In this document: one piece after another, positions 1 through 9,905 of the stretch
Position numbering within the stretch: position 1 is the first letter of the stretch
Layout of the letters: each line of letters opens with the position of its first letter
Assembly (NCBI GenBank): GCA_024641475.1
Contig: JAHECZ010000001.1
Span: 37,659-101,658 of the forward strand
Direction of reading: 5' to 3'
Length of the DNA stretch: 64,000 nucleotides
Source of the DNA: Gammaproteobacteria bacterium
GTDB lineage: Bacteria > Pseudomonadota > Gammaproteobacteria > UBA6429 > Thiohalophilaceae
The notes under the pieces: model-generated
Database searches by the model: none
Told to the model about the DNA's origin: nothing
Seen by the model: only the letters and a program-made list of their open reading frames with translations
Translations under genes and position numbers: made by a program

Positions 1-1047
1 CATTACGACAGTACCACGCTGCCGATTGATGATTTATTAGACTTATTGCAACAAGCAGAATTAAGTTTGCAGAACATCGATGATTTGGAATTGCCTTCAC
101 GTATCGTGCATTTACCGTTGAGCTGGGATGATGCGGCCTGTCAACTCGCAGTCAACAAGTACATGCAGTCGGTCCGCAAGGATGCACCCTGGTGTCCGAG
201 CAATATCGAGTTCATCCGCCGCATCAACGGCTTAGAGAGTATCGACGCCGTAAAACGCATTGTGTTTGATGCCAGCTATCTTGTCATGGGACTGGGTGAT
301 GTCTATCTCGGCGCACCGGTCGCAACACCGCTGGATCCACGTCACCGCCTGGTCACAACCAAATATAATCCCGCGCGAACCTGGACCGCGGAAAACTCGG
401 TTGGCATCGGCGGATCGTACTTATGTGTGTACGGCATGGAAGGCCCAGGTGGCTATCAATTCGTCGGTCGGACCCTGCAAATGTGGAATCGCTATCACCG
501 CACCGAGGCATTCGACCAACCCTGGCTGTTGCGCTTTTTTGATCAAATAAAATTCTATCCAGTCAGTGGCGAAGAACTCCTGCAGATCCGCACGGATTTT
601 CCCAAGGGACGTTATCCACTGCAGATTGAATCTACCACCTTCAAACTCAAAGACTATCAGGCGTATCTGGCAACACATCATGACAGCATCACGCAATTCA
701 CCCAGCAACGGGAGCAAGCCTTTGCGACCGAACTGGAACGCTGGATTCAATCCGGCCAGATCAACTTTGAATCGGGTCAGGAACTGACCATTGATAAGGC
801 TGAAGAACACACACTGCCGGATAACTGCACCGCCATCGAAAGTCCCGTGGCGGGCAATATTTGGAAGCTGCTGGTCAACCAAGGTGATAAAATCAGCGCA
901 GGTCAACCATTGGTGATTCTCGAATCGATGAAAATGGAAATTGAAATTACCGCACCCCATGCCGGCAGTGTCTATGCCATTACCCGGCAAGAAGGCAACC
1001 AGGTCAACGCCGGTCAAGCGCTACTCATTGTGCAGGCAGATGAATGA
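1..1047 (+). CDS. Urea carboxylase, C-terminal part (5' end outside window)
   Basis: The reading frame is open from base 1, so this is the 3' end of a longer gene. The visible part carries the carboxyltransferase region of urea carboxylase (KipA/AHS2-like, with a [18 protein letters not shown] stretch) and, at the end, a biotin carboxyl carrier domain with the ESMKME motif; the biotinylated Lys codon is at 931-933. The enzyme makes allophanate from urea, bicarbonate and ATP in the cytoplasm. The stop codon overlaps the start of the allophanate hydrolase gene (ATGA at 1044-1047), so the two are almost certainly co-translated, and they form the two-step ATP-dependent urea amidolyase route. The biotin carboxylase domain should lie upstream of the window. 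The assignment rests on the domain pair plus the neighbour. Confidence 0.92.
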   Translation, partial: HYDSTTLPIDDLLDLLQQAELSLQNIDDLELPSRIVHLPLSWDDAACQLAVNKYMQSVRKDAPWCPSNIEFIRRINGLESIDAVKRIVFDASYLVMGLGDVYLGAPVATPLDPRHRLVTTKYNPARTWTAENSVGIGGSYLCVYGMEGPGGYQFVGRTLQMWNRYHRTEAFDQPWLLRFFDQIKFYPVSGEELLQIRTDFPKGRYPLQIESTTFKLKDYQAYLATHHDSITQFTQQREQAFATELERWIQSGQINFESGQELTIDKAEEHTLPDNCTAIESPVAGNIWKLLVNQGDKISAGQPLVILESMKMEIEITAPHAGSVYAITRQEGNQVNAGQALLIVQADE

Positions 1048-2840
1048 TGGACATGACCATTACTGGTTTACTGCATGCCTATCATAGCGGACAAGCAACT
1101 CCGGATTACGTAATTGATAGCCTGTTGTCACGTGCGGCGCAATTTGATGATCACAACATCTGGATTCAGCGTTTAACCCGAGCACAACTCGAGCCCTATT
1201 TAGCGCGGCTACGGCAATGCGCGCCTGAATCGTTGCCCTTATACGGGATTCCGTTTGCGATAAAAGATAATATCGATCTCGCCGGTATTCCTACCACGGC
1301 TGCCTGTACCGCTTTTGCGTATACACCAACGGAGTCCGCCTTTGCGGTACAACAATTGATTGACGCCGGCGCGATCCCCCTGGGTAAAACCAATCTGGAT
1401 CAATTTGCGACCGGACTGGTTGGGACACGCTCTCCTTATGGAGCATGTCATAATGCATTCGATCAAGGTTTTATTTCCGGTGGTTCGAGTTCCGGTTCAG
1501 CCGTCGCAACCGCTTTAGGTTTGGTGGCATTTGCATTGGGTACCGATACCGCCGGTTCGGGGCGAGTGCCTGCCGCCTTCAATAATTTAATCGGTGTTAA
1601 ACCCAGTCGCGGAATAATTAGCACTCGCGGTGTGGTACCGGCCTGTCGTAGTCTGGATTGCGTCAGTGTGTTCGCACTGACCACCGATGATGCCAATACT
1701 GTATTACAACACATAACAAAGTTTGATCCGCAAGATAGTTATGCCCGTCCGAATCCTTTCGCTAACAATCATCGCCATTATGGGTTGCACACCGGTGAAT
1801 TCACCTTTGGCGTGCCGGTTGCCACCCAATTGGAATTTTTTGGCGATAGCAACGCACAAAAACTTTTTGCCAAATCGATCAGCCATTTGGAAAGTCTGGG
1901 AGGATGCAAATGCGAGATCGATTTCACCCCTTTTCTGCAAGCGGCACGCTTGCTGTATGAAGGACCCTGGGTAGCTGAGCGCTTTGTCGCAACTGAATCC
2001 ATCATTACCTCACAGCCCGACGCACTGCTACCAGTGATCAACGCCATCATCGGTTCGGCACGCGATCTCTCCGCTATCGATGCATTCAAAGCCATCTATC
2101 GGTTGCAAGACTGTAAGCGTCACGCTGACACACTGATGAATACGCTCGATTTCCTGGTAACACCGACGGCAGCGACGATTTATACCATTGTGCAAATCAA
2201 TGCCGATCCGATCCGCCTGAACAGCCAGTTGGGTTATTACACTAATTATATGAATCTGCTGGACTACGCCGCCGTCGCGGTACCTGCCGGTTACTTGGAA
2301 AATGGTTTGCCGTGGGGCATCACCTTGGTCGGTCCAGCCATGTCGGATCGACGCTTATTAAGCTTTGCCAACCGTTGGCAACAAACCTTGCAGTTACCAT
2401 TAGGCGCAACACAACAAGTCTTGCCAGCATCACAAACGCACCGCATCACAACGCATGCTACGATTCCGGTGGTTGTCGCCGGTGCCCATTTGAATGGCCT
2501 GCCACTCAATTGGCAATTACGTGAACGCGGCGCCAGTTTCGTCATGACAACAACAACATCCAAGGCCTATCAGATGTATGCATTGGCCGGTGGCCCACCC
2601 TATCGTCCTGGTTTGATTCGCGATACACAACAGGGAGCCGCGATCGATGTCGAAGTCTGGGAAATCCCGGCGGCAGAATTTGGCGGCTTTGTCGCCGCAA
2701 TTCCCGCACCACTGGGAATTGGTAAAATCGAACTGGCCGATGGACGCTGGTTAACCGGTTTTATCTGTGAAGGCTATGCGATTGCAGATGCAAAGGAGAT
2801 TACCGAATTCGGTGGCTGGCGAAAATATATAAAGTCGTAA
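1044..2840 (+). CDS. atzF: Allophanate hydrolase
   Basis: A 598-residue amidase-signature enzyme of the usual allophanate hydrolase length. Visible catalytic residues are Lys74 (in [11 protein letters not shown]), cis-Ser148 in GGSSSGSA and nucleophile Ser172 in [11 protein letters not shown]; their spacing fits the Ser-cisSer-Lys triad. The C-terminal domain after about residue 460 matches the extra domain of AtzF/DUR1,2-type enzymes. It hydrolyses allophanate to ammonia and CO2. It overlaps the urea carboxylase stop by 4 bp. Here it could serve two inputs: allophanate from urea carboxylase and allophanate from the biuret hydrolase encoded 4 kb downstream. A second ATG lies three bases into the gene, so the start is uncertain by one codon. 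Confidence 0.93.
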   Translation: MMDMTITGLLHAYHSGQATPDYVIDSLLSRAAQFDDHNIWIQRLTRAQLEPYLARLRQCAPESLPLYGIPFAIKDNIDLAGIPTTAACTAFAYTPTESAFAVQQLIDAGAIPLGKTNLDQFATGLVGTRSPYGACHNAFDQGFISGGSSSGSAVATALGLVAFALGTDTAGSGRVPAAFNNLIGVKPSRGIISTRGVVPACRSLDCVSVFALTTDDANTVLQHITKFDPQDSYARPNPFANNHRHYGLHTGEFTFGVPVATQLEFFGDSNAQKLFAKSISHLESLGGCKCEIDFTPFLQAARLLYEGPWVAERFVATESIITSQPDALLPVINAIIGSARDLSAIDAFKAIYRLQDCKRHADTLMNTLDFLVTPTAATIYTIVQINADPIRLNSQLGYYTNYMNLLDYAAVAVPAGYLENGLPWGITLVGPAMSDRRLLSFANRWQQTLQLPLGATQQVLPASQTHRITTHATIPVVVAGAHLNGLPLNWQLRERGASFVMTTTTSKAYQMYALAGGPPYRPGLIRDTQQGAAIDVEVWEIPAAEFGGFVAAIPAPLGIGKIELADGRWLTGFICEGYAIADAKEITEFGGWRKYIKS

Positions 2841-2844
2841 TCTT

Positions 2845-3531
2845 TCAGCGCCGCCGCCGCGGATGTTTACGCCGATATTGTTCCAGTTGCGATAACGTCA
2901 CCGTCCGCGCAATATCCTGACTCTTGCGAATATGCGCAATCATCGCCTCTTTGGCCCGGGCAACATCCCGCTGCTGAATAAAACAAATAATATCGAAATG
3001 TTCCTGATAGGTATCCCGGATACTTTTTTCATCGGGAAAACCCAGCATGCGAACCGGTCGAATACGATTATTCACATTCTGCAAATATTCCAGCAATACC
3101 GGATTGTTACTGCCTTTGGCGATAATTGTATGAAAACTTTCCTCTTTGTTTTTGATGTGGTCAAGCTCATAACGCATGGTTTTGAGATTTGCCGGATACC
3201 AGTCATCCGCGAATTCCTGTAACTCCTCATCCGTCATGTGCTCACAGGCCAATTCCACTGTCATGGCTTCCAGCGCAACACGCACCGTGTAATAGTCGCT
3301 GATTAACCCAATATCGACTTGTCGGACATAACAACCCTGTTTGGGTCGAATCGTGATCAAACCTTCCACTTCCAGGCGTTTCAATGCCTCACGGATCGGC
3401 GTGCGGCTAATCTTGTAGGTCTCTGCCAATTCGGTTTCCGTCACACGTGCACCCGGGAACAAATCAAAGTTAATGATTTGTTGCCACAGATCCTGATAGA
3501 TCTCTTGTGTATTTAAACGTTTTTTACGCAA
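2845..3531 (-). CDS. GntR-family transcriptional regulator, FCD (FadR-type) subfamily
   Basis: 228 residues. An N-terminal winged helix-turn-helix (about residues 10-70, with the characteristic SRTPIREALKRLEVEGLI) is followed by an all-helical FCD ligand domain (about 80-215). The frame starts at a TTG preceded by AGGGAG at a suitable distance; no ATG lies nearby. It is placed between the urea-degrading pair and the divergent BMP-transporter operon, 4 bp past the allophanate hydrolase stop and on the opposite strand. That makes it the likely local regulator of one or both units. Family members usually repress until a small acid or ureide ligand binds; the ligand here is unknown. A matching palindrome lies at 3794-3805. 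Confidence 0.9.
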   Translation of the reverse strand: MRKKRLNTQEIYQDLWQQIINFDLFPGARVTETELAETYKISRTPIREALKRLEVEGLITIRPKQGCYVRQVDIGLISDYYTVRVALEAMTVELACEHMTDEELQEFADDWYPANLKTMRYELDHIKNKEESFHTIIAKGSNNPVLLEYLQNVNNRIRPVRMLGFPDEKSIRDTYQEHFDIICFIQQRDVARAKEAMIAHIRKSQDIARTVTLSQLEQYRRKHPRRRR

Positions 3532-3881
3532 CGCTGCCGACTCCCTAATATCAATACTCTAGTGCAAATTGATAACACTGTAACGCGCTATTGCTGTTTA
3601 TCAAGCATTGCACACTCACGCAGCATGGCGCTGCCTGTATGTACCAATATAGTGCGATTTTTATCGCTATCGCAGCAACCTGGCTTGACCTGATCAAACC
3701 CCATATCATAATTTATTCCATATATTACAGTTAGTTACAAAATATCAGGTGCCCACAGAAGCGATTGGGGAAAATTGGCACATGCCATGCAACGTTGTAT
3801 ACAACAGCAACATGGCGCAACACACATGTTACCCATTTTTTGACTCGTCTATTTACAACAACCCAGTTTGGAGGATCTCCT
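3532..3881 (+). promoter_or_regulatory. Divergent control region between the GntR gene and the transporter operon
   Basis: 350 bp without a gene. It holds a candidate sigma-70 promoter for the rightward operon: TTGACC at 3685-3690, a 16-bp spacer and CATAAT at 3707-3712. It also holds a perfect palindrome at 3794-3805 and a strong ribosome-binding site, GGAGGA at 3870-3875, six bases before the GTG start at 3882. The sequence is locally AT-rich around 3705-3740. Confidence 0.5.
3794..3805. promoter_or_regulatory. Candidate GntR/FCD operator palindrome
   Basis: GTTGTATACAAC is a perfect 12-bp inverted repeat downstream of the predicted -10. Its core fits the T-G-T-(N)-A-C-A type of site known for FCD-subfamily GntR regulators. 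Lying between promoter and start codon next to such a regulator gene, it is a plausible repressor site. Binding is inferred, not shown. Confidence 0.5.
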
Positions 3882-5018
3882 GTGAGCAAAGATAAAATCA
3901 ATCTCAGTCGGCGTAATCTGTTAAAAGGCATTACCGCTGCGGGTGCCGCCAGTGTGATGGGTGGCTTTGGTATGTCCACGGCCTGGGCTGCGCCCAAGAG
4001 CGTCAATATGGGTTTTATCTATGTCGGTCCGCGCGATGACTATGGTTATAACCAGTCACATTTCGAAGGAAAATCCGCCGTCGCCAAACTGGATTGGGTC
4101 AAGGCCTTTGATGAAGAAAATGTTCCGGAAACCATTGAAGTAGTGAAAACCATGGAAAGTATGATTAACCTGAACGGCGCGCAAGTATTATTCCCGACGT
4201 CGTTTGGTTATTTTGATCCGTTTATTCTCAAAACCGCCGCCAAATATCCCCAAGTGATGTTTCTGCACTGCGGTGGTTTGTGGGATGCCAGCAAGCATCC
4301 GAAAAATGTCGGTAGTTATTTTGGCTATATCGATGAGCCGGTCTATTTATCTGGCGTGATCGCCGGCCATATGTCAAAAACCGGGAAGTTAGGCTACATC
4401 GCCGCGATTCCTATTCCACAGGTGTTGCGTAATATCAATAGTTTTACGTTGGGGGCCCGCAGTGTCAATCCAAAAATCACGACTCACGTTGTGTTCACCG
4501 GTGGTTGGTCAAATCCGGTCAAAGAAGCTGAAGCCGCCAATAGCATGGCCGACCAGGGTATTGACGTATTAACCTGCCACGTCGATAGCCCCAAGGTCGT
4601 GGTACAAACTGCCGAAAAGCGTGGCATCATGTGCTGCGGTTATCACACCGATCAATCTGTATTGGCGCCAAAAGGATTTTTAACCGGTGCAGAATGGAAC
4701 TGGAGCAAAGTCTATTCTGACTATGCCGAGATGATCAAAACCGGCAAGACCATTCCCAATCTGGTTCGTGGTGGATTAAAAGAAGGCATTGTAAAAAGTT
4801 CGCCCTATGGCAAAGTTGTCACGGCCAAAGCCAAAGTGCATGCCGACAAGATCCGTAAACAGTTCATGGATGGCTCGATGGTAGTCTACAAAGGCCCACT
4901 CAAGGATAACACCGGCAAAATTGTCATCCCGGCAGGCAAGCAACACACGCAAACTGACATCGCCCTGGAAAGCATGAACTGGTTGGTCGAAGGTGTCATC
5001 GGAACGACCAAGAGCTAA
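3882..5018 (+). CDS. BMP-family ABC transporter substrate-binding protein, Tat-exported
   Basis: 378 residues from the GTG at 3882, chosen because GGAGGA lies six bases upstream and the residues just after the start give a twin-arginine signal (SRRNLLKG, then a small hydrophobic stretch ending in STAWAA). A longer open frame from 3765 runs through the predicted operator and is unlikely to be translated. The mature protein is a basic-membrane-protein (PnrA/Med-like) periplasmic binding fold; family members bind nucleosides or other nitrogen-rich small molecules. It is the first gene of the transporter operon. Given the hydrolases encoded downstream, the ligand is inferred to be biuret, triuret or a related ureide. 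Tat export implies folding before secretion. Confidence 0.9.
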   Translation: MSKDKINLSRRNLLKGITAAGAASVMGGFGMSTAWAAPKSVNMGFIYVGPRDDYGYNQSHFEGKSAVAKLDWVKAFDEENVPETIEVVKTMESMINLNGAQVLFPTSFGYFDPFILKTAAKYPQVMFLHCGGLWDASKHPKNVGSYFGYIDEPVYLSGVIAGHMSKTGKLGYIAAIPIPQVLRNINSFTLGARSVNPKITTHVVFTGGWSNPVKEAEAANSMADQGIDVLTCHVDSPKVVVQTAEKRGIMCCGYHTDQSVLAPKGFLTGAEWNWSKVYSDYAEMIKTGKTIPNLVRGGLKEGIVKSSPYGKVVTAKAKVHADKIRKQFMDGSMVVYKGPLKDNTGKIVIPAGKQHTQTDIALESMNWLVEGVIGTTKS

Positions 5019-5039
5019 CAGCGGAACGCTTGACACGCT

Positions 5040-6083
5040 ATGTGGAGTTATATTGAGTCAATCGCCATTCCCGTCGCGGCGCTGTTGCTCTCCCTGGTTA
5101 TTTTTAGCGTCTTCATTTTATTTTCTGGCGCTAATGCCATCGACGTCCTGGAAGCAATTTTCCGGGGCGCGTTTGGTAGCTGGTTTTCCTGGCAAAATAC
5201 CCTGGTGCGCGCAGCCCCGTTAATGTTAACGGCAATATGCACTGCACTCCCCGCGCGTATTGGATTGATCGTGATCGGCGGCGAAGGTGCCATGGTTGCT
5301 GGGGGACTGGCTGCGGCCATGATCGGCATCGCCCTGAATGGGTTACCCCCGCTGTTGGTCATATCGAGCATGGTGCTCACCGGGTCACTCATCGGTGGCT
5401 TATGGATTGCCGCAGTCGGCGCCTTCAAACATTATCGCAACGTCAACGAGACCATCAGCTCGTTGTTATTAAATTATATCGCGATTGCGGTGCTGAATTT
5501 CCTGGTACTGGGAATCTTGCGCGACCCCGCCAGTTTGAACAAACCCTCTTCTTATCCAATTGGCGATGCCAATATGATCGGCAATATTGGTGACACGTCG
5601 ATCCACGGCGGTTTAATCTTTGGTGTCGTCACTTGTTTGATTTTATGGTTTGTCATGCGTCGTACCACGTTTGGATTTGCAGTCGACATGATCGGCGGGA
5701 ATCGCCGTGCGGCACAACTCTCCGGTCTGGCCGTAGGTAAACTGGTGATCGTGACCTGTTTTATTGCCGGTGCAGCAGCTGGCCTCGCCGGTATGATTGA
5801 AATTGCTGCTGTACAAGGTCGTGCCAATACGTCATTGAATGCGGGTTACGGCTACGCCGGTATTCTGGTGGCATTTCTGGCACGACATAATCCGCTCGCC
5901 ATTATTCCCGTGGCATTGTTACTCGGCGGTATTCGCGCCAGCAGTGGCTTGCTACAACGCAATTTCGATCTGCCTGATGCAACGACACTGGTACTGCAAG
6001 GTATTATTTTTATCGTCATTCTCGCCAGCGAAGCCTTCTATGGCAAATTGAATTGGTTTAAGCCCAAGGTGGTCACGGCGTGA
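5040..6083 (+). CDS. ABC transporter permease (BMP-type, first subunit)
   Basis: 347 residues with about eight to ten hydrophobic membrane segments and the BPD_transp_2 look of YufP/RbsC-like permeases (for example IGLIVIGGEGAMVAGG and AGAAAGLAGMIEI). It starts 21 bp after the binding-protein gene and overlaps the next permease by 4 bp (GTGA at 6080-6083). It forms the inner-membrane channel with the next gene product, driven by the double ATPase encoded at 7699-9216. Substrate specificity cannot be read from the permease itself. Confidence 0.9.
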   Translation: MWSYIESIAIPVAALLLSLVIFSVFILFSGANAIDVLEAIFRGAFGSWFSWQNTLVRAAPLMLTAICTALPARIGLIVIGGEGAMVAGGLAAAMIGIALNGLPPLLVISSMVLTGSLIGGLWIAAVGAFKHYRNVNETISSLLLNYIAIAVLNFLVLGILRDPASLNKPSSYPIGDANMIGNIGDTSIHGGLIFGVVTCLILWFVMRRTTFGFAVDMIGGNRRAAQLSGLAVGKLVIVTCFIAGAAAGLAGMIEIAAVQGRANTSLNAGYGYAGILVAFLARHNPLAIIPVALLLGGIRASSGLLQRNFDLPDATTLVLQGIIFIVILASEAFYGKLNWFKPKVVTA

Positions 6084-7003
6084 ACGAGACCGAGATGGGA
6101 TACATGGGTGTTGTGATTGCGGTGCTGGGAGGTGCGATACGTGTCGGCACACCGTTCTTATTTGTCAGCCTCGGCGAATGTCTTACTGAAAAAAGTGGCC
6201 GCATCAATTTAGGTCTGGAAGGCAATCTGATCATGGGCGCGATGTCCGGCTATGGCGTGGCTTATTTATCGGGCTCAGCCTGGTTGGGTGTCCTGGTCGC
6301 TGGCATAGCAGGCATGTTGCTCGGTTTGATCCACGGTTTATTATGTCAACAGCCACGTGTAAATGACATTGCCGTGGGCATCGCCATGATGTTGTTTGGA
6401 ACGGGTTTAGCGTTTTATCTGGGCAAAGCATTTATTCAACCGGTTGCACCTCGCCTGCCTGCGCTGGCGTTAGGCAGCTGGAGTGATTCTTCGGTATTGC
6501 GTGCGGCACTGGATATCAATGTATTGTTTATTGTTGGATTAATTCTCGCCCCGGCCATGGCCTGGTTTTTTCGTAACGCCAAATGGGGCTTGATCGTGCG
6601 CACGGTTGGTGAAAGTCGTGATGCCGCATTGGCAATGGGATTGAATGTAAATCGCGTGCGTCTGTATGCCACGATGGCCGGCGGATTTCTGGCGGGCGTC
6701 GGCGGCTCGTTTTTATCGTTATATTACCCGGGTAGCTGGAACGAAGGTTTATCCAGTGGCCAGGGTTTAATGGCCGTGGCCTTGGTCATCTTCGCGCGCT
6801 GGAATCCCATTTACTGTTTATACGCCTCATTAGTGTTTGGTGGTGCCGCCGCATTGGGTCCCGCGTTGCAATCGGTGGGTATAACGGGCGGATATTATTT
6901 ATTTAATGCCGCACCTTATGTGTTAACACTGGCGGTCATGATTCTGACCTCATCGTCCAAACAACGCTTTGCCGGCATGCCCGGTGAATTGAGCAATCGC
7001 TAA
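6080..7003 (+). CDS. ABC transporter permease (BMP-type, second subunit)
   Basis: 307 residues, polytopic, starting at a GTG that overlaps the stop of the first permease. The sequence ESRDAALAMGLNVNRVRLYATMAGGFLAG followed by membrane segments is typical of YufQ-like permeases, which pair with a YufP-like partner; the ligand-independent GRINLGLEGNLIMGAMSG stretch near residue 40 is also characteristic. It is co-transcribed with the binding protein, hydrolases and ATPase. It is followed after 18 bp by the BiuH-like hydrolase, so transport and catabolic genes are interleaved in one operon. Confidence 0.9.
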   Translation: MNETEMGYMGVVIAVLGGAIRVGTPFLFVSLGECLTEKSGRINLGLEGNLIMGAMSGYGVAYLSGSAWLGVLVAGIAGMLLGLIHGLLCQQPRVNDIAVGIAMMLFGTGLAFYLGKAFIQPVAPRLPALALGSWSDSSVLRAALDINVLFIVGLILAPAMAWFFRNAKWGLIVRTVGESRDAALAMGLNVNRVRLYATMAGGFLAGVGGSFLSLYYPGSWNEGLSSGQGLMAVALVIFARWNPIYCLYASLVFGGAAALGPALQSVGITGGYYLFNAAPYVLTLAVMILTSSSKQRFAGMPGELSNR

Positions 7004-7021
7004 GAATGGAGATGTCACTGC

Positions 7022-7702
7022 ATGCCTACTTATGTAAATGCTGATCCGTATCCCTGGCCCTATAACGGCAAACTACTGGCGCAAAATACGGCGTTGATCA
7101 TCATCGACATGCAAACTGATTTTTGCGGGCCCGGCGGCTATGTCGATAAAATGGGTTATGACTTGTCATTAACCCGCGCACCGATCGAACCCATCAAGAA
7201 AGTACTCCAGCTGGCACGAAAAAAAGGTTTTACAGTGATTCATACCCGTGAAGGTCATCGGGTGGATCTGAGCGATCTCCCTGCAAATAAACGCTGGCGC
7301 AGTCAACGCATCGGCGCCGGCATCGGTGATCCAGGACCTTGCGGACGTATTCTGGTTCGGGGTGAACCCGGCTGGGATATTATTCCGGAATTATCACCCA
7401 TCGCAGGCGAACCCATTATCGATAAACCCGGTAAAGGTTCTTTTTGCGCAACCGATCTGGACATGATTCTACGTCTGCGCGGCATCGAGAATATTATTCT
7501 CACCGGCATTACAACCGATGTGTGCGTCCATACCACCATGCGCGAAGGTAACGATCGCGGCTATGAATGTGTATTACTGGAAGACTGTTGCGGTGCCACG
7601 GACAAAGGTAACCATGACGCTGCGATCCATATGATCAAAATGCAGGGTGGCGTATTTGGTGCCGTCAGTTCATCAAGCCAATTGCTCGCCGCCTACCCAT
7701 GA
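7022..7702 (+). CDS. biuH: Biuret hydrolase-like cysteine hydrolase (isochorismatase family)
   Basis: 226 residues. The whole length agrees closely, from memory, with the biuret hydrolase BiuH of Rhizobium leguminosarum: an [10 protein letters not shown] start, then [20 protein letters not shown] and LEDCCGATD. The catalytic triad is Asp29 (IIIDMQTDF), Lys135 (DKPGKGSF) and Cys168 (TTDVCV). Gln208 lies in the conserved KMQGGVFG. All four sit seven residues before the BiuH numbering I recall. The enzyme hydrolyses biuret to allophanate and ammonia in the cytoplasm. The allophanate would pass to the hydrolase encoded at 1044-2840. A GGAG sequence precedes the ATG, and the stop overlaps the ATPase start (ATGA). 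Activity on biuret is inferred from sequence and context. Confidence 0.82.
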   Translation: MPTYVNADPYPWPYNGKLLAQNTALIIIDMQTDFCGPGGYVDKMGYDLSLTRAPIEPIKKVLQLARKKGFTVIHTREGHRVDLSDLPANKRWRSQRIGAGIGDPGPCGRILVRGEPGWDIIPELSPIAGEPIIDKPGKGSFCATDLDMILRLRGIENIILTGITTDVCVHTTMREGNDRGYECVLLEDCCGATDKGNHDAAIHMIKMQGGVFGAVSSSSQLLAAYP

Positions 7703-9216
7703 CGTCAATCTCGCCTTATGTCCTGGAAGCCGTCAACATCAGCAAACGCTTTGGTGAATTGCAGGCTTTGGCAAATGTCACGTTAAAGTTACGTGCCGGG
7801 AGTTTTCATGCGCTGTTAGGCGAGAACGGTGCCGGTAAAAGCACCCTGGTGAAATGCATCATGGGATATTACCAGCCTGATGAAGGTGACGTTTTGTTTG
7901 GTGATCGTCAACAGGCTATTACCAATCCCAATGAAGCGATGCTGCTCGGCATCGGCATGGTGTATCAGCATTTCACCCTCATCCCCAATATGAGCGTCGC
8001 AGAAAATATCATTCTATCCCGACCACGTCTGCCCGCAATCATTAACTGGAAACAGGAAATGACGCAATTGCGTGAAAAGATGCAGGCCATGCCATTTCAA
8101 ATTCCACTGAAAGCGCCGATCACGTCTCTGGCTGCCGGTGAAAAGCAAAAGGTCGAAATTATCAAACAACTGTTGCTCGACACCAAAGTATTGATCCTCG
8201 ATGAACCCACGTCGGTACTCACACCAACTGAAGCGGATGAAGTGCTTGGACAAATTCGCGCGATGACACGCAGCCAGAATCTCAGCGTGTTAATCATTAC
8301 GCATAAATTTCGTGAAGTGATGAATTTTGCGGACGAAGTAACCGTGCTGCGCAAAGGTCAATACGTCGGCTCGGCCAAGGTCAGCGATGTCACTCCGCCC
8401 ATCCTCGCCGAAATGATGGTGGGCCGCGAGGTCATCAGCACGCCGCTACAGCGTGAACCGACCGCTGCGCAACAACCTGTCCTGACCATTACCAATCTGC
8501 ACGTCAATGACGACAGCGGCGTTCCAGCACTATCCGGTTTATCCCTGTCGATTAATACCGGTGAAATTGTCGGCATTGCCGGTGTCTCGGGTAATGGTCA
8601 ACGTGAGCTGGTACAAGTCCTGGCCGGACAGCGGGAACGCATGGATGGCACCATCACGGTACATGATCACGACTACAACGCCACACGTGCGCAGATGCGC
8701 CAGCATAAATTTCATTGCCTGCCCGAAGAACCTTTACGTAACGCCTGTGTTGCCAGCATGAGCGTAGCCGATAACCTCGCCTTCCGGCGTTTCGATCGTC
8801 CGCCATTTGCGCGTAATAACGGGTTGCTGGATCGTAAAGCCATACGCAGCCGCGCCAAAGAATTAATTGATCGCTTTAACATCAAGACACCCGGGCCATC
8901 CAATCCCATTGGTAATTTATCCGGTGGCAATGTACAACGTGCCGTATTAGCCCGCGAACTGGCCGATCCAGTTGATGTACTGGTCGTGGCCAATCCCTGC
9001 TTTGGTCTGGATTTTGGCGCGGTTGCGGATATTCATCAACAGATCATGGCGGCACGCAATCGCGGTGCGGCGGTATTACTGATAAGCGAGGATCTCGATG
9101 AGATTCTGGAGCTCAGCGATCGACTGTTAGTGATCTCCAATGGCAAACTGGTGTATGAAACCACGCCCGCCCAAGCCGAGCTGGCGACCATTGGTAAATA
9201 CATGGCCGGACATTAA
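7699..9216 (+). CDS. ABC transporter ATP-binding protein, two fused ATPase domains (BMP-type)
   Basis: 505 residues with two ABC modules, as in YufO/RbsA-type importers. Domain 1 (about 1-240) has Walker [11 protein letters not shown] and Walker [14 protein letters not shown]. Its signature reads [12 protein letters not shown] rather than LSGGQ, a variant common in this family. Domain 2 (about 260-500) has a degenerate Walker A ([10 protein letters not shown]), signature [11 protein letters not shown] and a weak Walker B ([13 protein letters not shown]), so it probably hydrolyses ATP poorly. It energises the permease pair encoded at 5040-7003. It overlaps the preceding hydrolase by 4 bp. Confidence 0.92.
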   Translation: MTSISPYVLEAVNISKRFGELQALANVTLKLRAGSFHALLGENGAGKSTLVKCIMGYYQPDEGDVLFGDRQQAITNPNEAMLLGIGMVYQHFTLIPNMSVAENIILSRPRLPAIINWKQEMTQLREKMQAMPFQIPLKAPITSLAAGEKQKVEIIKQLLLDTKVLILDEPTSVLTPTEADEVLGQIRAMTRSQNLSVLIITHKFREVMNFADEVTVLRKGQYVGSAKVSDVTPPILAEMMVGREVISTPLQREPTAAQQPVLTITNLHVNDDSGVPALSGLSLSINTGEIVGIAGVSGNGQRELVQVLAGQRERMDGTITVHDHDYNATRAQMRQHKFHCLPEEPLRNACVASMSVADNLAFRRFDRPPFARNNGLLDRKAIRSRAKELIDRFNIKTPGPSNPIGNLSGGNVQRAVLARELADPVDVLVVANPCFGLDFGAVADIHQQIMAARNRGAAVLLISEDLDEILELSDRLLVISNGKLVYETTPAQAELATIGKYMAGH

Positions 9217-9221
9217 ACGCG

Positions 9222-9905
9222 ATGACACATACCATTCCTGGTGCCAAGCCCTATGCGTATACCCTGCCCGCCATACCGCCGGCATTAATCCTTATCGACA
9301 TGCAACGCGATTTTATCGAAGCGGGCGGTTTTGGTTCGGCGTTAGGCAATGACGTAACACTATTACAAAAAATTGTACCGACGGTGCGCAAAGTACTGGA
9401 TATGGCGCGTCGTTTAGGGATGGTGATTATCCATACGCGCGAAGCACATAAAGCGGATTTGTCCGATTGTCCTCCTGCCAAACGGGTGCGCGGTAATGCA
9501 GCAATTAAAATTGGTGATACAGGACCGATGGGACGTTTGCTGATCGATGGTGAGCCCGGCAATGACCTCATTGCGCTGTTACAACCATTACCCGGTGAAT
9601 ATGATCTGGCGAAACCCGGTAAAGGTGCCTTTTATGCCACACCACTGCAGGACATTCTGCAACGTCATGGTATTACACATATTCTATTTGGTGGGGTAAC
9701 AACCGAGGTTTGTGTGCAAACCAGCATGCGTGAAGCCAACGATCGCGGTTATGAATGTTTGTTGATCGAAGACGCAACTGAAAGTTATTTTCCTGAATTC
9801 AAACAGGCCACCCTGGACATGCTGACCGCTCAGGGTGGTATCGTGGGTTGGACCGCACCCAGTGCTGCGGTGATCGCGGCACTGGAAAACACCTATGCAA
9901 AATGA
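9222..9905 (+). CDS. Second isochorismatase-family cysteine hydrolase, BiuH paralogue (possible triuret or ureide hydrolase)
   Basis: 227 residues, clearly related to the hydrolase at 7022-7702 but diverged. The triad is intact: Asp26 ([10 protein letters not shown]), Lys131 (AKPGKGAF) and Cys164 (TTEVCV). Several pocket regions differ: [10 protein letters not shown] becomes [10 protein letters not shown], the CCGATD segment becomes ATESYF, and [10 protein letters not shown] becomes [10 protein letters not shown] change of substrate is therefore likely. Known relatives include biuret and triuret hydrolases and enzymes next to urea carboxylase genes. Triuret to biuret conversion would give a complete pathway with BiuH and allophanate hydrolase, but that is inference. 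It lies 5 bp after the ATPase gene in the same operon. Confidence 0.85.
   Translation: MTHTIPGAKPYAYTLPAIPPALILIDMQRDFIEAGGFGSALGNDVTLLQKIVPTVRKVLDMARRLGMVIIHTREAHKADLSDCPPAKRVRGNAAIKIGDTGPMGRLLIDGEPGNDLIALLQPLPGEYDLAKPGKGAFYATPLQDILQRHGITHILFGGVTTEVCVQTSMREANDRGYECLLIEDATESYFPEFKQATLDMLTAQGGIVGWTAPSAAVIAALENTYAK

Noticed and set aside
421..1017. 198-codon open frame on the minus strand
   Set aside because: It is a shadow of the urea carboxylase frame, which has clear domain motifs.
3765..3881. Longer N-terminus for the BMP binding protein
   Set aside because: It would read through the predicted operator palindrome and would bury the twin-arginine signal; GGAGGA marks the GTG at 3882.
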